NCBI GenBank assembly: GCA_937899055.1
Contig: CALBPX010000011.1
Span: forward strand, 1 to 28,551
Reading direction: 5' to 3'
DNA from: an uncultured Bacteroidales bacterium
GTDB taxonomy: Bacteria > Bacteroidota > Bacteroidia > Bacteroidales > UBA932
DNA: 28,551 nt
In this document: in pieces, positions 7,380 to 17,400 of the stretch
Layout: every line of letters begins with the position of its first letter
Position numbering within the stretch: position 1 is the first letter of the stretch
Made by a program: the position numbers and the translations under genes
The notes under the pieces: generated by a model
Databases searched by the model: none
What the model was told of the DNA's origin: nothing
The model's input: the letters and a program-made list of their open reading frames with translations, nothing else

Positions 7380-7408
7380 ATTTTGTTTAGTGTCTGTCGG
7401 GAGCCTTT

Positions 7409-10400
7409 CTACCGGAGTTCCTTCAGCAGGCCCTTGACAGCTGCTTCCAGCTGAGGGTCTTTGCCGGAAAGGAAGTCGTTGTAAGGGAGTTCAACTTTTA
7501 CATCTGGTTCAAACTGCTTGTTCTCGGTAACCTTGCCGTCTGTTCCCATAGAGCCTATCATCGGAATGCCGAACACTATGCTCGGGTCTATCTGGGTCTC
7601 CCACCAAACAGCTGTACCGGTGCCCGGAACCGGCATGCCGTAAACCTTACCAATGCCGTTCTGCTGATAGACGAACGGGAACATGAAAGCATCGGAATAG
7701 TTACCCTCGCAGGTGAGGACTGCACTCGGCTTCTGCCATCTTCCGAGAGGTTCGCCGTCTTCCAGCAGGTTTCCCTGAGGAGCATAACGCATGTAGGTCT
7801 TTGCACCAAGCAGGGTAACGAGTTCATCGTGCAGCCAGCCGCCGCCGTTAAAGCGAGTGTCAACAACTACGGCCTGCTTCTTTACATGCTTGCCCATCAG
7901 ACGGTTGTAGATGACCTGATAGCTCTGCTGGTTCATGCCTTCTACATGAACGTAACCGATTTTGCCGCCTGAAAGCTCATCTACCATTTTTTCACATCTT
8001 CTAACCCACCACTCATAAACCAGATGGCTCAGCGAAGACTCTGCAACAGGGCGGAGTGTCTGGGTGAAGGTGTTGCCGGAAGTTGACTTGACGGTAACAA
8101 CGGTATTTGCATTGGCAATGTTGTTGAGGTATTTGTTATAGTTCTCGGAAGCCGGAATGTTCTCTCCGTTGATTGAGGTAATGATATCTCCGGGGCGGAT
8201 CTTGTTTGAAAGCTTGTCTGCAGGGCCTCCAGGGATGATTGCAGAAACCTTTATGCCCTCTCCTGTATAGGTCTCGTCAAAGAGCATTCCAAAGTTGGCG
8301 GTAACATCGCCGCCGGTGAGAACTCTTGCAGCATAATAGCGGCCGCCTGTATGAGATGCGTTGAGTTCTCCAAGAAGCTCACTCAGCAGCACCTGGAAAT
8401 CATAGTTGTTGTTGATGTAAGGGAGGAATTTTGCATATTCATCGTGATACATCTTCCAGTTAATGCCGTGAATGGTAGGATCATAGAACTTCTTTGTAAC
8501 CTGCAGCCACATATGGTCAAACATATAGGCACGCTCTCCGGCAGCGTCCAGTTCCATCTTGCCGGCAATCTGGATAGGCTTTGCCATACCGCTCATCAGA
8601 TCTATCTTAACCGGAGAACCGTTACGCAGGGCAAAGAGGCTCTTTTCGTCTTTGCTCAGCTCTCCGCCTTGAATCATTCCTCCGAGTGAGCCCTGGCCTA
8701 CCCTCTTACTCTCGCGGCTTCTGGTATCGGTGCTCCAGAGTTCCATTCCCCTTTCACCGTTCTTTACATAATAGAGCTTTTTGCCATCGCTTGTAAGGAA
8801 ATACTGCATTGGACTTCCGTCTGTACGGATATCTGCAATACGAGTTTCTATGAGGTCAAAATCGTCAAAGACTATTGGCTTAACTTCCTTCTTTTCAGGT
8901 TTCTTGGCACCCTGACCACCAGCGGGGCCTGGTCTGTCGCCTTGCTTTACATCTTTCTTGTCGCCTGGCTTTTCACCTGGTTTTCCGTCTGGCTTCTTTT
9001 CGCCCTTTTCCTTTTCTTCCAGAAGTTCAAAGTCATCCTTTGAAAGCATGAATTTATCATAGGAATCTTTGTCAAAGAAAGCAGCTTTTACTCCTCCGCC
9101 GCCTCCCATGCCGCCACGGTTTCCTCCGCCGCTGCCGATGTAGGTCATGGCCTGGCCGCCGAATCCGAACTTGGCAGCTCTCTGACCGTTAGGTGCATCC
9201 ACCGGATAACGGATTTCTCCGCCGTCTGCGCTGATCAGGGCTGTAGCTCCGCCTCTCATCATATTCTTCTGATCATCTACAAGAAGCCACTTGCTGTCCG
9301 GAGACCACACATATCCCCAATCTCCATCGCGATAAGAATGATTATGACCCTTAGGAAGAACGGTGACTGTCTTCTTGGTCTTAAGATCCATGACTTTGAG
9401 GGTATTGCGCTCACTGATGTAGGCAAGCTTCTTTCCGTCCGGAGAGAGTTCCGGCATGAAGTTGTCCTTGCCGTCTGCAACAACCTTGCTGATGTTGACA
9501 ATTGTTGAAGCATAGAAATATTTCTCAGTGGTATCCTTGAGAGTGGCCTTCATGATGTTCCAGTTTCCGTCCACCTCTGCTGAGTAATAGATGGCCTTTC
9601 CGTCCGGAGCCCAGTTGATCATCCTTTCCTGATATGCGGTATTGGTGATTCTCTTTGTGCGGCCATCATTTACGCCAACTACAAAGAGTTCTCCCCTGTT
9701 GATGAGGGCCACTTCCTTGCCGGTAGGGCTTACCTTCATTTCAGTGGCATTTCTGATATCGAGATTTTTAATTTTCTGGTAACCTGCATTGTCAGCGATG
9801 TAAATATTGAGTTTCTTAGCCTTCTGACCGTCTTTTATCGTGTAGATATCGCCTTTCCATACAAAAGATATGGTACCATTCTTGGCAATGCTTATTTCTC
9901 TTACAGGAAAGTCTTTGAAATCTGTAAGCTGGGTCTTTGTGCCTGTGCTGAGGTCTTGCTTGAAAAGGTTCAGGGCATTGTTAGCCTTGGAAAGTTTCAT
10001 TTCTGAAATGTAGTAAACGCTCTTTCCGTCCGGGCTGAATACCGGTTTGAGGTTCTCGCCCTCATAGGTGCTGACCTTGGTGTAGGTATTGGCCTTAATG
10101 TCGTAAACCCAGATATCTCTTGTAACTGATGACGTATGATGCTTCCTCCAAGGATCCTCGTAACCCTTCTTGTCCTGGAAGACAATCTGGCTTCCGTCGG
10201 AATTGAAGTTAGCCTCATCGGCACCGGCAGCTGTAACAAGAACAGGCCTTCCTCCCCCTACCGGAATCTTGTACAGGTTCTTGAACATTGAGGAAGGGAA
10301 ACGGATGCTCTCTGCAGGAGCAAATCTGCCGCTTCCAAAGAGCACATACTTGTTGTCGGGGGTAAAATCATAGGGATAGTCTGCCGTGGAATTGTAGGTC

Positions 10401-10732
10401 AGACGAGTAGGAACACCGCCTCCTGCCGGCATGACAAATACATCAAAGTTGCCGTAGAGATCCGATGCATAGGCAATATACTTGCCGTCTCTGCTCCATA
10501 CAGGGTAGCCGCAGTAGTTGTCTCCGCTGGTAATGGCAGTAGCAAGTCCGCCGTCTGAAGAAACCTTGTACAGGTTGCCCATATATCCGAAGACTATCTG
10601 ACTTCCGTCAGGAGAAATGGCAGGATTGCGCAGCCATCTGGCATCCTGCTGGGCGTTTGACAAATTGACGGTTGCCATAAGCATCAGAGCTGCAACCGCT
10701 AATGAATAAAGCCTCTTGAGAATTCTATTCAT
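7409..10732 (-). CDS. Tricorn-type S41 protease, exported
   Basis: An 1107-residue tricorn-protease homologue (archaeal tricorn is about 1070). A Sec signal peptide ends near NLSNAQ-Q, so it acts in the periplasm or at the surface. Residues about 30-510 carry repeated propeller blades of the TolB/WD40-like type (SPDGSQIVF, SPDGKSVYY, SPDGKKLAY). A Gly-rich stretch and a Lys/Pro/Gly-rich low-complexity linker follow at about 540-640. The catalytic part has ELNASHTGG with Ser793-His794, equivalent to the Ser-His pair of tricorn, a PDZ domain at about 813-895 (IIPGGPADKLSNKIRPGDII), and the S41 fold with nucleophile Ser1013 in EGNYSDAFMFP. It is predicted to trim peptides. It lies 102 bases below the biosynthetic operon and has its own terminator; I could not find a clear promoter in that gap, so read-through is possible. 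Confidence 0.9.
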   Translation of the reverse strand: MNRILKRLYSLAVAALMLMATVNLSNAQQDARWLRNPAISPDGSQIVFGYMGNLYKVSSDGGLATAITSGDNYCGYPVWSRDGKYIAYASDLYGNFDVFVMPAGGGVPTRLTYNSTADYPYDFTPDNKYVLFGSGRFAPAESIRFPSSMFKNLYKIPVGGGRPVLVTAAGADEANFNSDGSQIVFQDKKGYEDPWRKHHTSSVTRDIWVYDIKANTYTKVSTYEGENLKPVFSPDGKSVYYISEMKLSKANNALNLFKQDLSTGTKTQLTDFKDFPVREISIAKNGTISFVWKGDIYTIKDGQKAKKLNIYIADNAGYQKIKNLDIRNATEMKVSPTGKEVALINRGELFVVGVNDGRTKRITNTAYQERMINWAPDGKAIYYSAEVDGNWNIMKATLKDTTEKYFYASTIVNISKVVADGKDNFMPELSPDGKKLAYISERNTLKVMDLKTKKTVTVLPKGHNHSYRDGDWGYVWSPDSKWLLVDDQKNMMRGGATALISADGGEIRYPVDAPNGQRAAKFGFGGQAMTYIGSGGGNRGGMGGGGGVKAAFFDKDSYDKFMLSKDDFELLEEKEKGEKKPDGKPGEKPGDKKDVKQGDRPGPAGGQGAKKPEKKEVKPIVFDDFDLIETRIADIRTDGSPMQYFLTSDGKKLYYVKNGERGMELWSTDTRSRESKRVGQGSLGGMIQGGELSKDEKSLFALRNGSPVKIDLMSGMAKPIQIAGKMELDAAGERAYMFDHMWLQVTKKFYDPTIHGINWKMYHDEYAKFLPYINNNYDFQVLLSELLGELNASHTGGRYYAARVLTGGDVTANFGMLFDETYTGEGIKVSAIIPGGPADKLSNKIRPGDIITSINGENIPASENYNKYLNNIANANTVVTVKSTSGNTFTQTLRPVAESSLSHLVYEWWVRRCEKMVDELSGGKIGYVHVEGMNQQSYQVIYNRLMGKHVKKQAVVVDTRFNGGGWLHDELVTLLGAKTYMRYAPQGNLLEDGEPLGRWQKPSAVLTCEGNYSDAFMFPFVYQQNGIGKVYGMPVPGTGTAVWWETQIDPSIVFGIPMIGSMGTDGKVTENKQFEPDVKVELPYNDFLSGKDPQLEAAVKGLLKELR

Positions 10733-10834
10733 AGAGAGATGTGATTTTTATGTTTGAGTTTATATTATCTTTTTGTTAGACGTTTCTGCCCATGAAATGT
10801 TAAAATATTCTTTCTGAAATTAATCAAAAAGTTA

Positions 10835-12145
10835 TCAACCCACATAAGACTTCCGGTCTGGTTTGCCGTTGAAAGTCCGTCTTATGGATTCTGCAAGTTC
10901 ATATCGCATAGGAACTTTATATGGTTCAAGCCTGCCTCTCAGGTACAGGGCAAGGCTTCTCTTGTCAAGGGTGCGGCCTTCAGACATCACAACAATCAGC
11001 TTGACGGCATTGCCGGTAAGAGAATCGGGCACCGGAACGCAAAGGCAATCGGCAAGACCTTCAAAACCCATGGCAGCGTTTTCCACCTCCAGAGGATCCA
11101 CCTTGAATCCTCCGACGTTTATCACGTCATCAGAACGGCCTTTGAGATGAAGCTGGCCTTTCTCGTCTTTTACTCCTGAATCCGAGGTATATAGCACACC
11201 ATTTCTCAAAATCGCCGATGTCTTTTCAGGATCCCCTGCATATCCTGTCATCAGAGTATCTCCGGTACAGGCCACCAGACCTTCGGGAGTGATGAAGAAA
11301 TCCGAATTCTTCATCGGCCGGCCAAGGCATCCTGCAACGCAGCCGCCTTCATTGAAATCGTACGTACAGATGATGCCTGTTTCGGTTGATGCGTATGTAT
11401 TGAAAAGACGGGTATCGGGCAATATCCGGCATAAGGTTTCCATATCAGCAACGGAGATTGCAGCAGCTCCGGTTTCAATGAAATCCATCTTGGAAGCCAG
11501 AGAGGCAAGTTTTTCTTCTGCAAACTGGAGAATTATCCTAATGCTTGAAGGAACCAGGAATGTTGCCATTTTGGAAGACGGATAGTTGAAGGCTTCAAAA
11601 AAAACATTCAAGTCTTTAAGCCCGTCAACAATAATCATGGTTGCTCCGCACATAATCACGGGAAAAATCTTGGAAAGACTTCCGATGTGGTTGAGCGGAC
11701 CGTTGATCACAAATACCGTATCCTGACTGAATCCATGAGCGCTGACCAGATTAGAAGCATCGGCCACAATTGCGCGTGAGCTGACCATCACTCCCTTTGA
11801 CTTTCCGGTAGTTCCGGTTGTAAAGAGAATGTCTGCGGTTCTGGGCGGTATGGAGCAGGATTCCAGCATGGCGGATATTTCCGCCAAGTGAACTTCGGGC
11901 ATTTCCTTTGATACGGGCACTGCGGCCACTCCAAGCCTGTGACAGGCAAAATAACTTGCAAAAAAATCAACGGAAGGAGCAGCCTTGAAGCAAAGGAACC
12001 GTCTCTTCAATCCGGAAAGAGAATCCACGGCCTCAGACACCAACTCATCCAGCTCACGGTAAGTGAACGATTTGCTGCCTATCACCAGCGCCGTCCTGTC
12101 GGGTGTACGGCAGGCATGTTGCCTCAGATAGTCTTCCAGTATCAT
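10835..12145 (-). CDS. AMP-dependent acyl/aryl ligase (starter activation)
   Basis: A member of the ANL superfamily, which adenylates a carboxylic acid and transfers it to CoA or an ACP thiol. Visible motifs are the phosphate loop LFTTGTTGKSKGVMVSS (about 107-123), NTYASTETG for the adenine pocket, YTSDSGVKDEKG and KGRSDDVINVGGFKVDPLE for the hinge and C-terminal core, and FNGKPDRKS with the catalytic Lys428. At 436 residues it is shorter than typical 500-residue members, with the shortening in the N-terminal domain. It starts two bases after an ACP gene ends, which suggests it loads that carrier. Aryl polyene clusters carry a comparable ligase proposed to activate an aromatic acid. The actual substrate cannot be read from the sequence. 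It is the last gene of the operon. Confidence 0.82.
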   Translation of the reverse strand: MILEDYLRQHACRTPDRTALVIGSKSFTYRELDELVSEAVDSLSGLKRRFLCFKAAPSVDFFASYFACHRLGVAAVPVSKEMPEVHLAEISAMLESCSIPPRTADILFTTGTTGKSKGVMVSSRAIVADASNLVSAHGFSQDTVFVINGPLNHIGSLSKIFPVIMCGATMIIVDGLKDLNVFFEAFNYPSSKMATFLVPSSIRIILQFAEEKLASLASKMDFIETGAAAISVADMETLCRILPDTRLFNTYASTETGIICTYDFNEGGCVAGCLGRPMKNSDFFITPEGLVACTGDTLMTGYAGDPEKTSAILRNGVLYTSDSGVKDEKGQLHLKGRSDDVINVGGFKVDPLEVENAAMGFEGLADCLCVPVPDSLTGNAVKLIVVMSEGRTLDKRSLALYLRGRLEPYKVPMRYELAESIRRTFNGKPDRKSYVG

Positions 12146-12147
12146 AG

Positions 12148-12384
12148 TCAGCGTTTTGAGGCCAGTTTGGCTTCAACCATGGCGGCCAGAGAGTCCAGGT
12201 TCTTCAAGTTCCTGGGAGTGGCATCGCTGCTTTCGAGCTTGATGGAAAACCCTTCCGAAAGTTTGAGCAGGATTGTGGCTACTCCAAGAGAATCAAGCTC
12301 GCCGAGCAGGAATTCAGAATCAAGGTCCACAAGTGGAAGAGCGTCTTCAAGTATTGTCCTTATCTTTTCTTTCATCTCATTCAT
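12148..12384 (-). CDS. Acyl carrier protein (DSL type)
   Basis: A 78-residue four-helix carrier protein. The phosphopantetheine attachment site is Ser32 in GELDSLGVATILLKL. Compared with the second ACP of the operon it has a shorter loop before the serine, a DSL rather than DSI core, and a more basic C-terminus (AKLASKR), so the two are not interchangeable copies. An alternative ATG three codons in (MKEK) is possible. It overlaps the acyltransferase gene by 8 bases and is followed after 2 bases by the AMP ligase, so I infer it carries the activated starter unit. It must be activated by a phosphopantetheinyl transferase, none of which is encoded in this window. Confidence 0.87.
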   Translation of the reverse strand: MNEMKEKIRTILEDALPLVDLDSEFLLGELDSLGVATILLKLSEGFSIKLESSDATPRNLKNLDSLAAMVEAKLASKR

Positions 12385-13543
12385 GATTTACTGTCATTGC
12401 ATTAACCAAGGGATTGCTGTAAACCTTAAGATACAGTTCCATCAACGGCAGCAGACTGTCGGACCATCTGGAAAGCATGGAATGCATCACATCCGAAAAT
12501 TTCTTTAATTCCTCCTCGCTGTAAAGGTCTGCAAACCTGTATGTGTTATACAACATGTCGTATGCTATATAATTGTTGTGAAAAAGTCTGTAATTGCTGT
12601 ATATCCTTGAGTCTATCAGGGATGCAATGTAGGAGAGCGCCTCGTTGCGGTCCATCTCATCCGCCGCTGCCAGTTCTTCGGCCGTAAGGGGCCTGCACAT
12701 CTGAATGTGGACCTTCCCTTTGGGCGACAGTATTCCTTCTATTATGCTGCGGAAATCTTCTCCTTTGTCTTTGATGTAAGGATGCTCCTTAGCCAGATAT
12801 AACTCCCTTATCTTCTGGGCAATGCAGGTTTCCCATTCGTAAGAGATTGCCATCGGTACAATATTGAGCCGAGAAAAATTACGGCCGATTTTCTTTTCTC
12901 CGCTCAGCGAGAACATCTTCAGTACCGTCTGGCTGGTGCGGTCGTCTCCGTCTTTGGTACGGCCGTTACGCTGAGCAATCCAGACTGAGGTATTGCGCTC
13001 TGTGAGCACATACCGGATGTAGCTTGAAAGATGGAGCGAAGTCTGGTAGAAATTCTTTGAAGAGCCGTTGCGCACAACCTTGAACATACGGTTGGACTTT
13101 CCGAAATCAGACACGATGCCCGGCTGCATGAGGTTGTTGCCGAATGTTATTTCAGAACAGTCTAAACCGTTGTTATACAGAGCTATCTGAAGCAAGGCCG
13201 CATCCAGGAGTATGTCTCTGTGATTTGAAACGAAAAGATAGCCTTTGCCTTTTTCCAGATTTTCAAATCCGCTGTACGTGAAACCGTCCGTTGTCTTGCG
13301 CACGATAGCATTAATGGCATCGAACATGAAGCCTATCTGGAACTGGCTTACAGTACGGAACTGCGAAAATTCCCTGATTTTTGAAGGGAGGTCTGTATCC
13401 CCGTAGATATAGTCAATCACCTTTGGAAAATCCTTATCCTTAGCGATTCTCTGCATTGCTGCCGGAATTTCATCATCGCGGAAGGGACGGATATCGTCCC
13501 ACTGGGAAGAAGCATCAGGCGGGGTTGGAGTATATATGTCCAT
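12377..13543 (-). CDS. PlsC-like glycerolipid acyltransferase
   Basis: A 388-residue protein of the lysophospholipid acyltransferase superfamily. LFVSNHRDILLDAALLQ places His108 and Asp114 in the active site; the spacing is one residue longer than the classic HX4D unless Asp110 is used. GKVHIQMCRPLTAEELA is a further family-like segment. The long N-terminal part (1-95) and C-terminal part (285-388) are not shared with simple PlsC proteins. No signal peptide; it probably acts at the cytoplasmic face. Aryl polyene and flexirubin clusters regularly contain an acyltransferase of this sort, thought to attach the polyene to a lipid. It begins 31 bases after the hydrolase gene and ends overlapping the ACP gene. 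Confidence 0.75.
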   Translation of the reverse strand: MDIYTPTPPDASSQWDDIRPFRDDEIPAAMQRIAKDKDFPKVIDYIYGDTDLPSKIREFSQFRTVSQFQIGFMFDAINAIVRKTTDGFTYSGFENLEKGKGYLFVSNHRDILLDAALLQIALYNNGLDCSEITFGNNLMQPGIVSDFGKSNRMFKVVRNGSSKNFYQTSLHLSSYIRYVLTERNTSVWIAQRNGRTKDGDDRTSQTVLKMFSLSGEKKIGRNFSRLNIVPMAISYEWETCIAQKIRELYLAKEHPYIKDKGEDFRSIIEGILSPKGKVHIQMCRPLTAEELAAADEMDRNEALSYIASLIDSRIYSNYRLFHNNYIAYDMLYNTYRFADLYSEEELKKFSDVMHSMLSRWSDSLLPLMELYLKVYSNPLVNAMTVNHE

Positions 13544-13574
13544 AATCTTTCAGTTTTCTGAATGTAAAGGCATC

Positions 13575-14411
13575 TTACCTGAATACCGAACCATGGAGCC
13601 ATTCTATGAATCTCTCCTGCCAGAGTACAGCCCCCGAGCCCTTGGGTGCCCTTACTCCAAAACCATGGCGGCCGGTATCATGGATTTCCACCCTGCAATT
13701 TACTTCTTTTCTCTCTAATTCCGAAGCAAAATTCTCAGAACCTTGCACCATTACTATCGGATCGTCCTTGCAATGAAGCAGGAAAATCGGGGAAATATCT
13801 TTATTTACATGCAGTTCCAAAGAAAGGCTGTCCTCCAGGAAATCTCGCCCACGCAGAAGATGCTTCTTGGAAGGATGGTGCACATAGGGCTCCCTCATGG
13901 TCACAACAGGGTAAATCATTCCGGCAAAGTCAGGTCTGTAGCGCCCCGTTTCAAGCATTGCCGCACACCCGGCAAGATGCCCGCCGGCAGAAAAGCCCAC
14001 CACTCCTATCCTGGAGGTATCTATGCCAAGCCTCGGAGCGTTGGCACGGATATAGTCCATTGTCTTGCGATAGTCCTCCAGATGCTGAGGGTAACGGGCC
14101 CCGAAGAAGCCTATCCTGTAACGCAGGACTATTGCAACAAAACCCTTTGACGCAAAATAAGCAGCCACATCGTGCCCCTCGGAATTTATGGCAAGGTAAG
14201 TGTAGCTTCCGCCCGGCAGCACAATGATTGCAGGCATCTGACTGGTGGCGCAGACGGGTTCATAAACAAATATTTTGGAATGGTATCTGCCGTCCGACCT
14301 GGACTCAGGCTTGCTCCATAAGCTTGTTTCTTCCAGCAGGTTCTGGCCTACTGACCCATAGCAGCTGCCAAAAAGCAGGATAACGCACAATATTATTCTA
14401 AACAATTTCAT
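13575..14411 (-). CDS. Secreted alpha/beta hydrolase (acetyl-esterase/lipase type)
   Basis: The frame is open to 14597, but the ATG at 14411 gives a signal peptide (MKLFRIILCVILLFGSCYGS, likely cleavage before or at VGQ) and a 14-base overlap with the preceding gene, so it is preferred. The mature protein has a complete catalytic triad: Ser141 in GFSAGGHLAG, Asp217 in CKDDPIV and His249 in TGRHGFG, plus an oxyanion loop VLPGGSYTYLA. Family members deacetylate sugars or cleave small esters. 278 residues. An exported esterase inside a polyketide/lipid operon could modify or release the exported product, or de-esterify a sugar; the substrate cannot be inferred. Such a gene is not a standard member of the aryl polyene clusters I know. 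Confidence 0.82.
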   Translation of the reverse strand: MKLFRIILCVILLFGSCYGSVGQNLLEETSLWSKPESRSDGRYHSKIFVYEPVCATSQMPAIIVLPGGSYTYLAINSEGHDVAAYFASKGFVAIVLRYRIGFFGARYPQHLEDYRKTMDYIRANAPRLGIDTSRIGVVGFSAGGHLAGCAAMLETGRYRPDFAGMIYPVVTMREPYVHHPSKKHLLRGRDFLEDSLSLELHVNKDISPIFLLHCKDDPIVMVQGSENFASELERKEVNCRVEIHDTGRHGFGVRAPKGSGAVLWQERFIEWLHGSVFR

Positions 14412-17400
14412 TTTCGGCTTTGTACAAATCTTTGTCCTTCTTGCGCTTGTGGCTGAAGCCATTGTATGCATAAACAAGCAACTTAAGGTTACCGTACCAG
14501 TCTTCATACAGGTGGTGCATGGTCTGAGCCTGTTTGAGAGGCCTGGGCCCAAAATCCGGCAGACTGCTGCATGAAACAATATCCTTGATTTCAACAACTG
14601 TTCTTCCTCTGCGAATGATGTGCTCGCCTTTGGGCAGAATTTCCCCCGGACCGAACAGAACCACCGGAATCAGATCTGCCTGCTGACTGGCACAGATGGC
14701 AAAAGCTCCGCTCTTGAACTTCAGAACGGTACAGTCTGCACTCCGGGTGCCCTCCGGAAATACCAGAAGTGAGCAGTCCTTATCTTTTATGCGGCGGAAA
14801 AACTCGCCGTTTGCATCTATTCCGTCATCGGTGCACAAATAGCCCGCCTTACGGATTATTCCACCATATACAGGAGTCTTTTGAGTCCATCTGTTGGTCA
14901 GGACTATAATGCTCGGCGACAGCGCCAGAAGGCACATCAGATCAAGGTGCGACTGATGATTGCTGATTATTACGGACGAAGGGTGACTGTCAAAGAACTT
15001 TTCTGCCGTTTCAAAAGCCTTCCGTCCGCTGAAAGCCTTGTTACCCAGCAGCAGATTGAATTTAACTCTCGGCAGGCTCAGGCAGAAGAACCTCATGGTC
15101 CGGCATATCTTCATTCTTACGGCCTGTGCAGAAACTCCGCTCCGGCAAAGCACCCAGATTTTAAGATACATAACCACTAAGAACAAAACGGCTCCGCAGA
15201 AAACCGTAACCAGGATATCGGTAATCTTTACCGGAAATATCCTGTCCTGCCTTTCTTTCCTCAGCGATTTGCATGTCAGGAAGCGGAAGAGCACCGGAGG
15301 CAGCACAAAAGCCAGGGCCACAACGCAAACCATACCTATGACAGCCACGGCCCCCAGAGAATGAAGGGCCGGATGAACTGCAAATACCATGGAGCCTATG
15401 CCTATGAACATTGTTGTGGCAGAGAGCGTTACACCCGTCTTGTAAGAATTCAGAAGAGGCTTCCGGAAAGTATATTCATATTGCAGCCCCTCTACCATAA
15501 AGATTGTATAGTCATCGCCGAGTCCGAATATGAAGGTAGCCAGAATTATGTTTACAATGTTAAAACTGATGCCGAAAAGCCCCATTATGCCGGTTATCCA
15601 GATCCAGCTTACTGCCATGGGGAGAAAAGCCGTAAGGGCGAGCTCCAGTCTCCGGAATGCTATCCAGAGGAAGACAAACACCAGAACCGAACAAATGGCA
15701 AGAACCTTGTTAAAATCGTCCTGAAGAATGTCTATCATGTTGTTAGTCAGAGAATAGGAGTCAAACAGAAAACTTCCGTCTGCCTTTTCTACATAATTGC
15801 GGTAGTCTTCGTAAAGGGCCTGAGTTTCATCTCTTGGCACATAGAGGATATCCATGACCATCCAGCCGGTGGAATCGCGGAGAATGAATGGAGAAAGCAA
15901 AGACTCCACAGGGGCAAAAAATGTCTGAGGCTGCACCTGAAAATTGCCGTTCAATAGCCGTCTGAAACTCTCAAAGGCAGATGCATTGAAGCCGGCCAGA
16001 GGAGCAGCGGCAGCCAGTTTTTCCAGAATCTCAGCCCCATGTTCAGAGGCAAAATCCTTCCACAAGGCAAGCCGGTGGGCCTGCATGGCCGACGATGGCA
16101 GCAAAGACCCGGTTCCCCTTAGCATCAGGGCCTTGCCCTCTGAAACGCACGACGCCGTAAAGCCTGCGTTCTTTTCCTTGGCGGCCAGGGCCTCATCCAG
16201 AGTCCGGCCCTCGGCTACGGCATAAACTGCAATGTTTCCGCCTGTGGATGAGGACATTGAAAGCTGGTCCAGCATCTGCTGCTGAGCCGGCTCCATATAG
16301 TTGATTTTTGTAAAGTCTCCGCTGAAAGTAACTTTACGGCTGAAAAACAGCAGAACAACCGTTACCGCCACCAGAATCCAGAAGACATATCTGTGCTCCT
16401 CCGGACGGAAACTTGCCCAGCGCCCCATCCATCCGCCGTCTCTGGCCTTGTACTGAGCCGCCCCCACCCAATGAGGCAAAAACAGTATCACAAAAAGAAT
16501 GGCTCCCACAAGGGCAACCGCAGCAAACAGCCCAAAGTCCCTCATACCTCCGGAGCTCATTACCAGAAGCGAAAGAAAGGCTCCTACCGTAGTAATGTTG
16601 CCTATCACCATCGGCGATGCTATGTCTCGGAGCGTGCTTCTTGCATCTTTTACAAAACCCAGACGAGTAGAATATAGCAGCGAATAATCCACCGCTATGC
16701 CGAATATCACGCTGCATGCCGCAAGGGCTATTGCGGATATCCTGCCCTGAAAAGCCCCCATGAAAGCAAGGCCGGAAGCTATTCCAAAAATTACCGGAAC
16801 GCAGATCAGCACTATAGGTCTGAGCCTGCGGAAATACCAGGCCAGAAGAATGACTATCAGGCACAAAGCCACTGAGGCACAGATGACTGTATCTTTCTGC
16901 ATCCTGTCCGCATTCTTTACGGCAATTACCGGAGAGCCTGTAAAATCTATTCTGACTTCCGGGCAGACATCTTCTACCGAATCTCTTATGGAATAAACGG
17001 CAGAGAGCATCTGCTTGTTTCCGCTGGTTTCGCTGCCTCCGTATTCCGAGGCAAAATTCATCATTACCGCCAATGTATCCGAAGTAAAAAGATAATCCCC
17101 TATTACATTGTAGCCGCTCTCCTTACCCAACGCCGAAAGTTCCTCCGTCAGCCGACCCGAAAAATGCAGCGGATCGGCCCCTATTACTCTGCCAAGCATT
17201 CCGCCCGATGAAACCAGGGCGGTACGGCAGCCTTGGAGTGCAGACATAAAGTCTCCTGCGGCAAGAACTGAATCTATTGTCTTATAGTCCTTACTATCAA
17301 GGAAGTACGGCATATTTTCGGCAATAAAAGACGCCGCGTCCAAAGCCCCTTGGGCATCTACGCCGGTCATAAGATCCTTCATGCCTGGAATCTTGGCTTC

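Noticed and set aside
10733..10834. Promoter or terminator between the operon and the tricorn gene
   Set aside because: No TAnnTTTG element and no stable hairpin with a T-run was found; AT-rich stretches alone are not enough.
15361..15957. 198-codon plus-strand ORF, and similar long plus-strand ORFs at 26899-27741, 13646-14227 and 11939-12508
   Set aside because: All lie antisense to well-recognised minus-strand genes with complete domains, and their translations show no domain, signal peptide or sensible composition.
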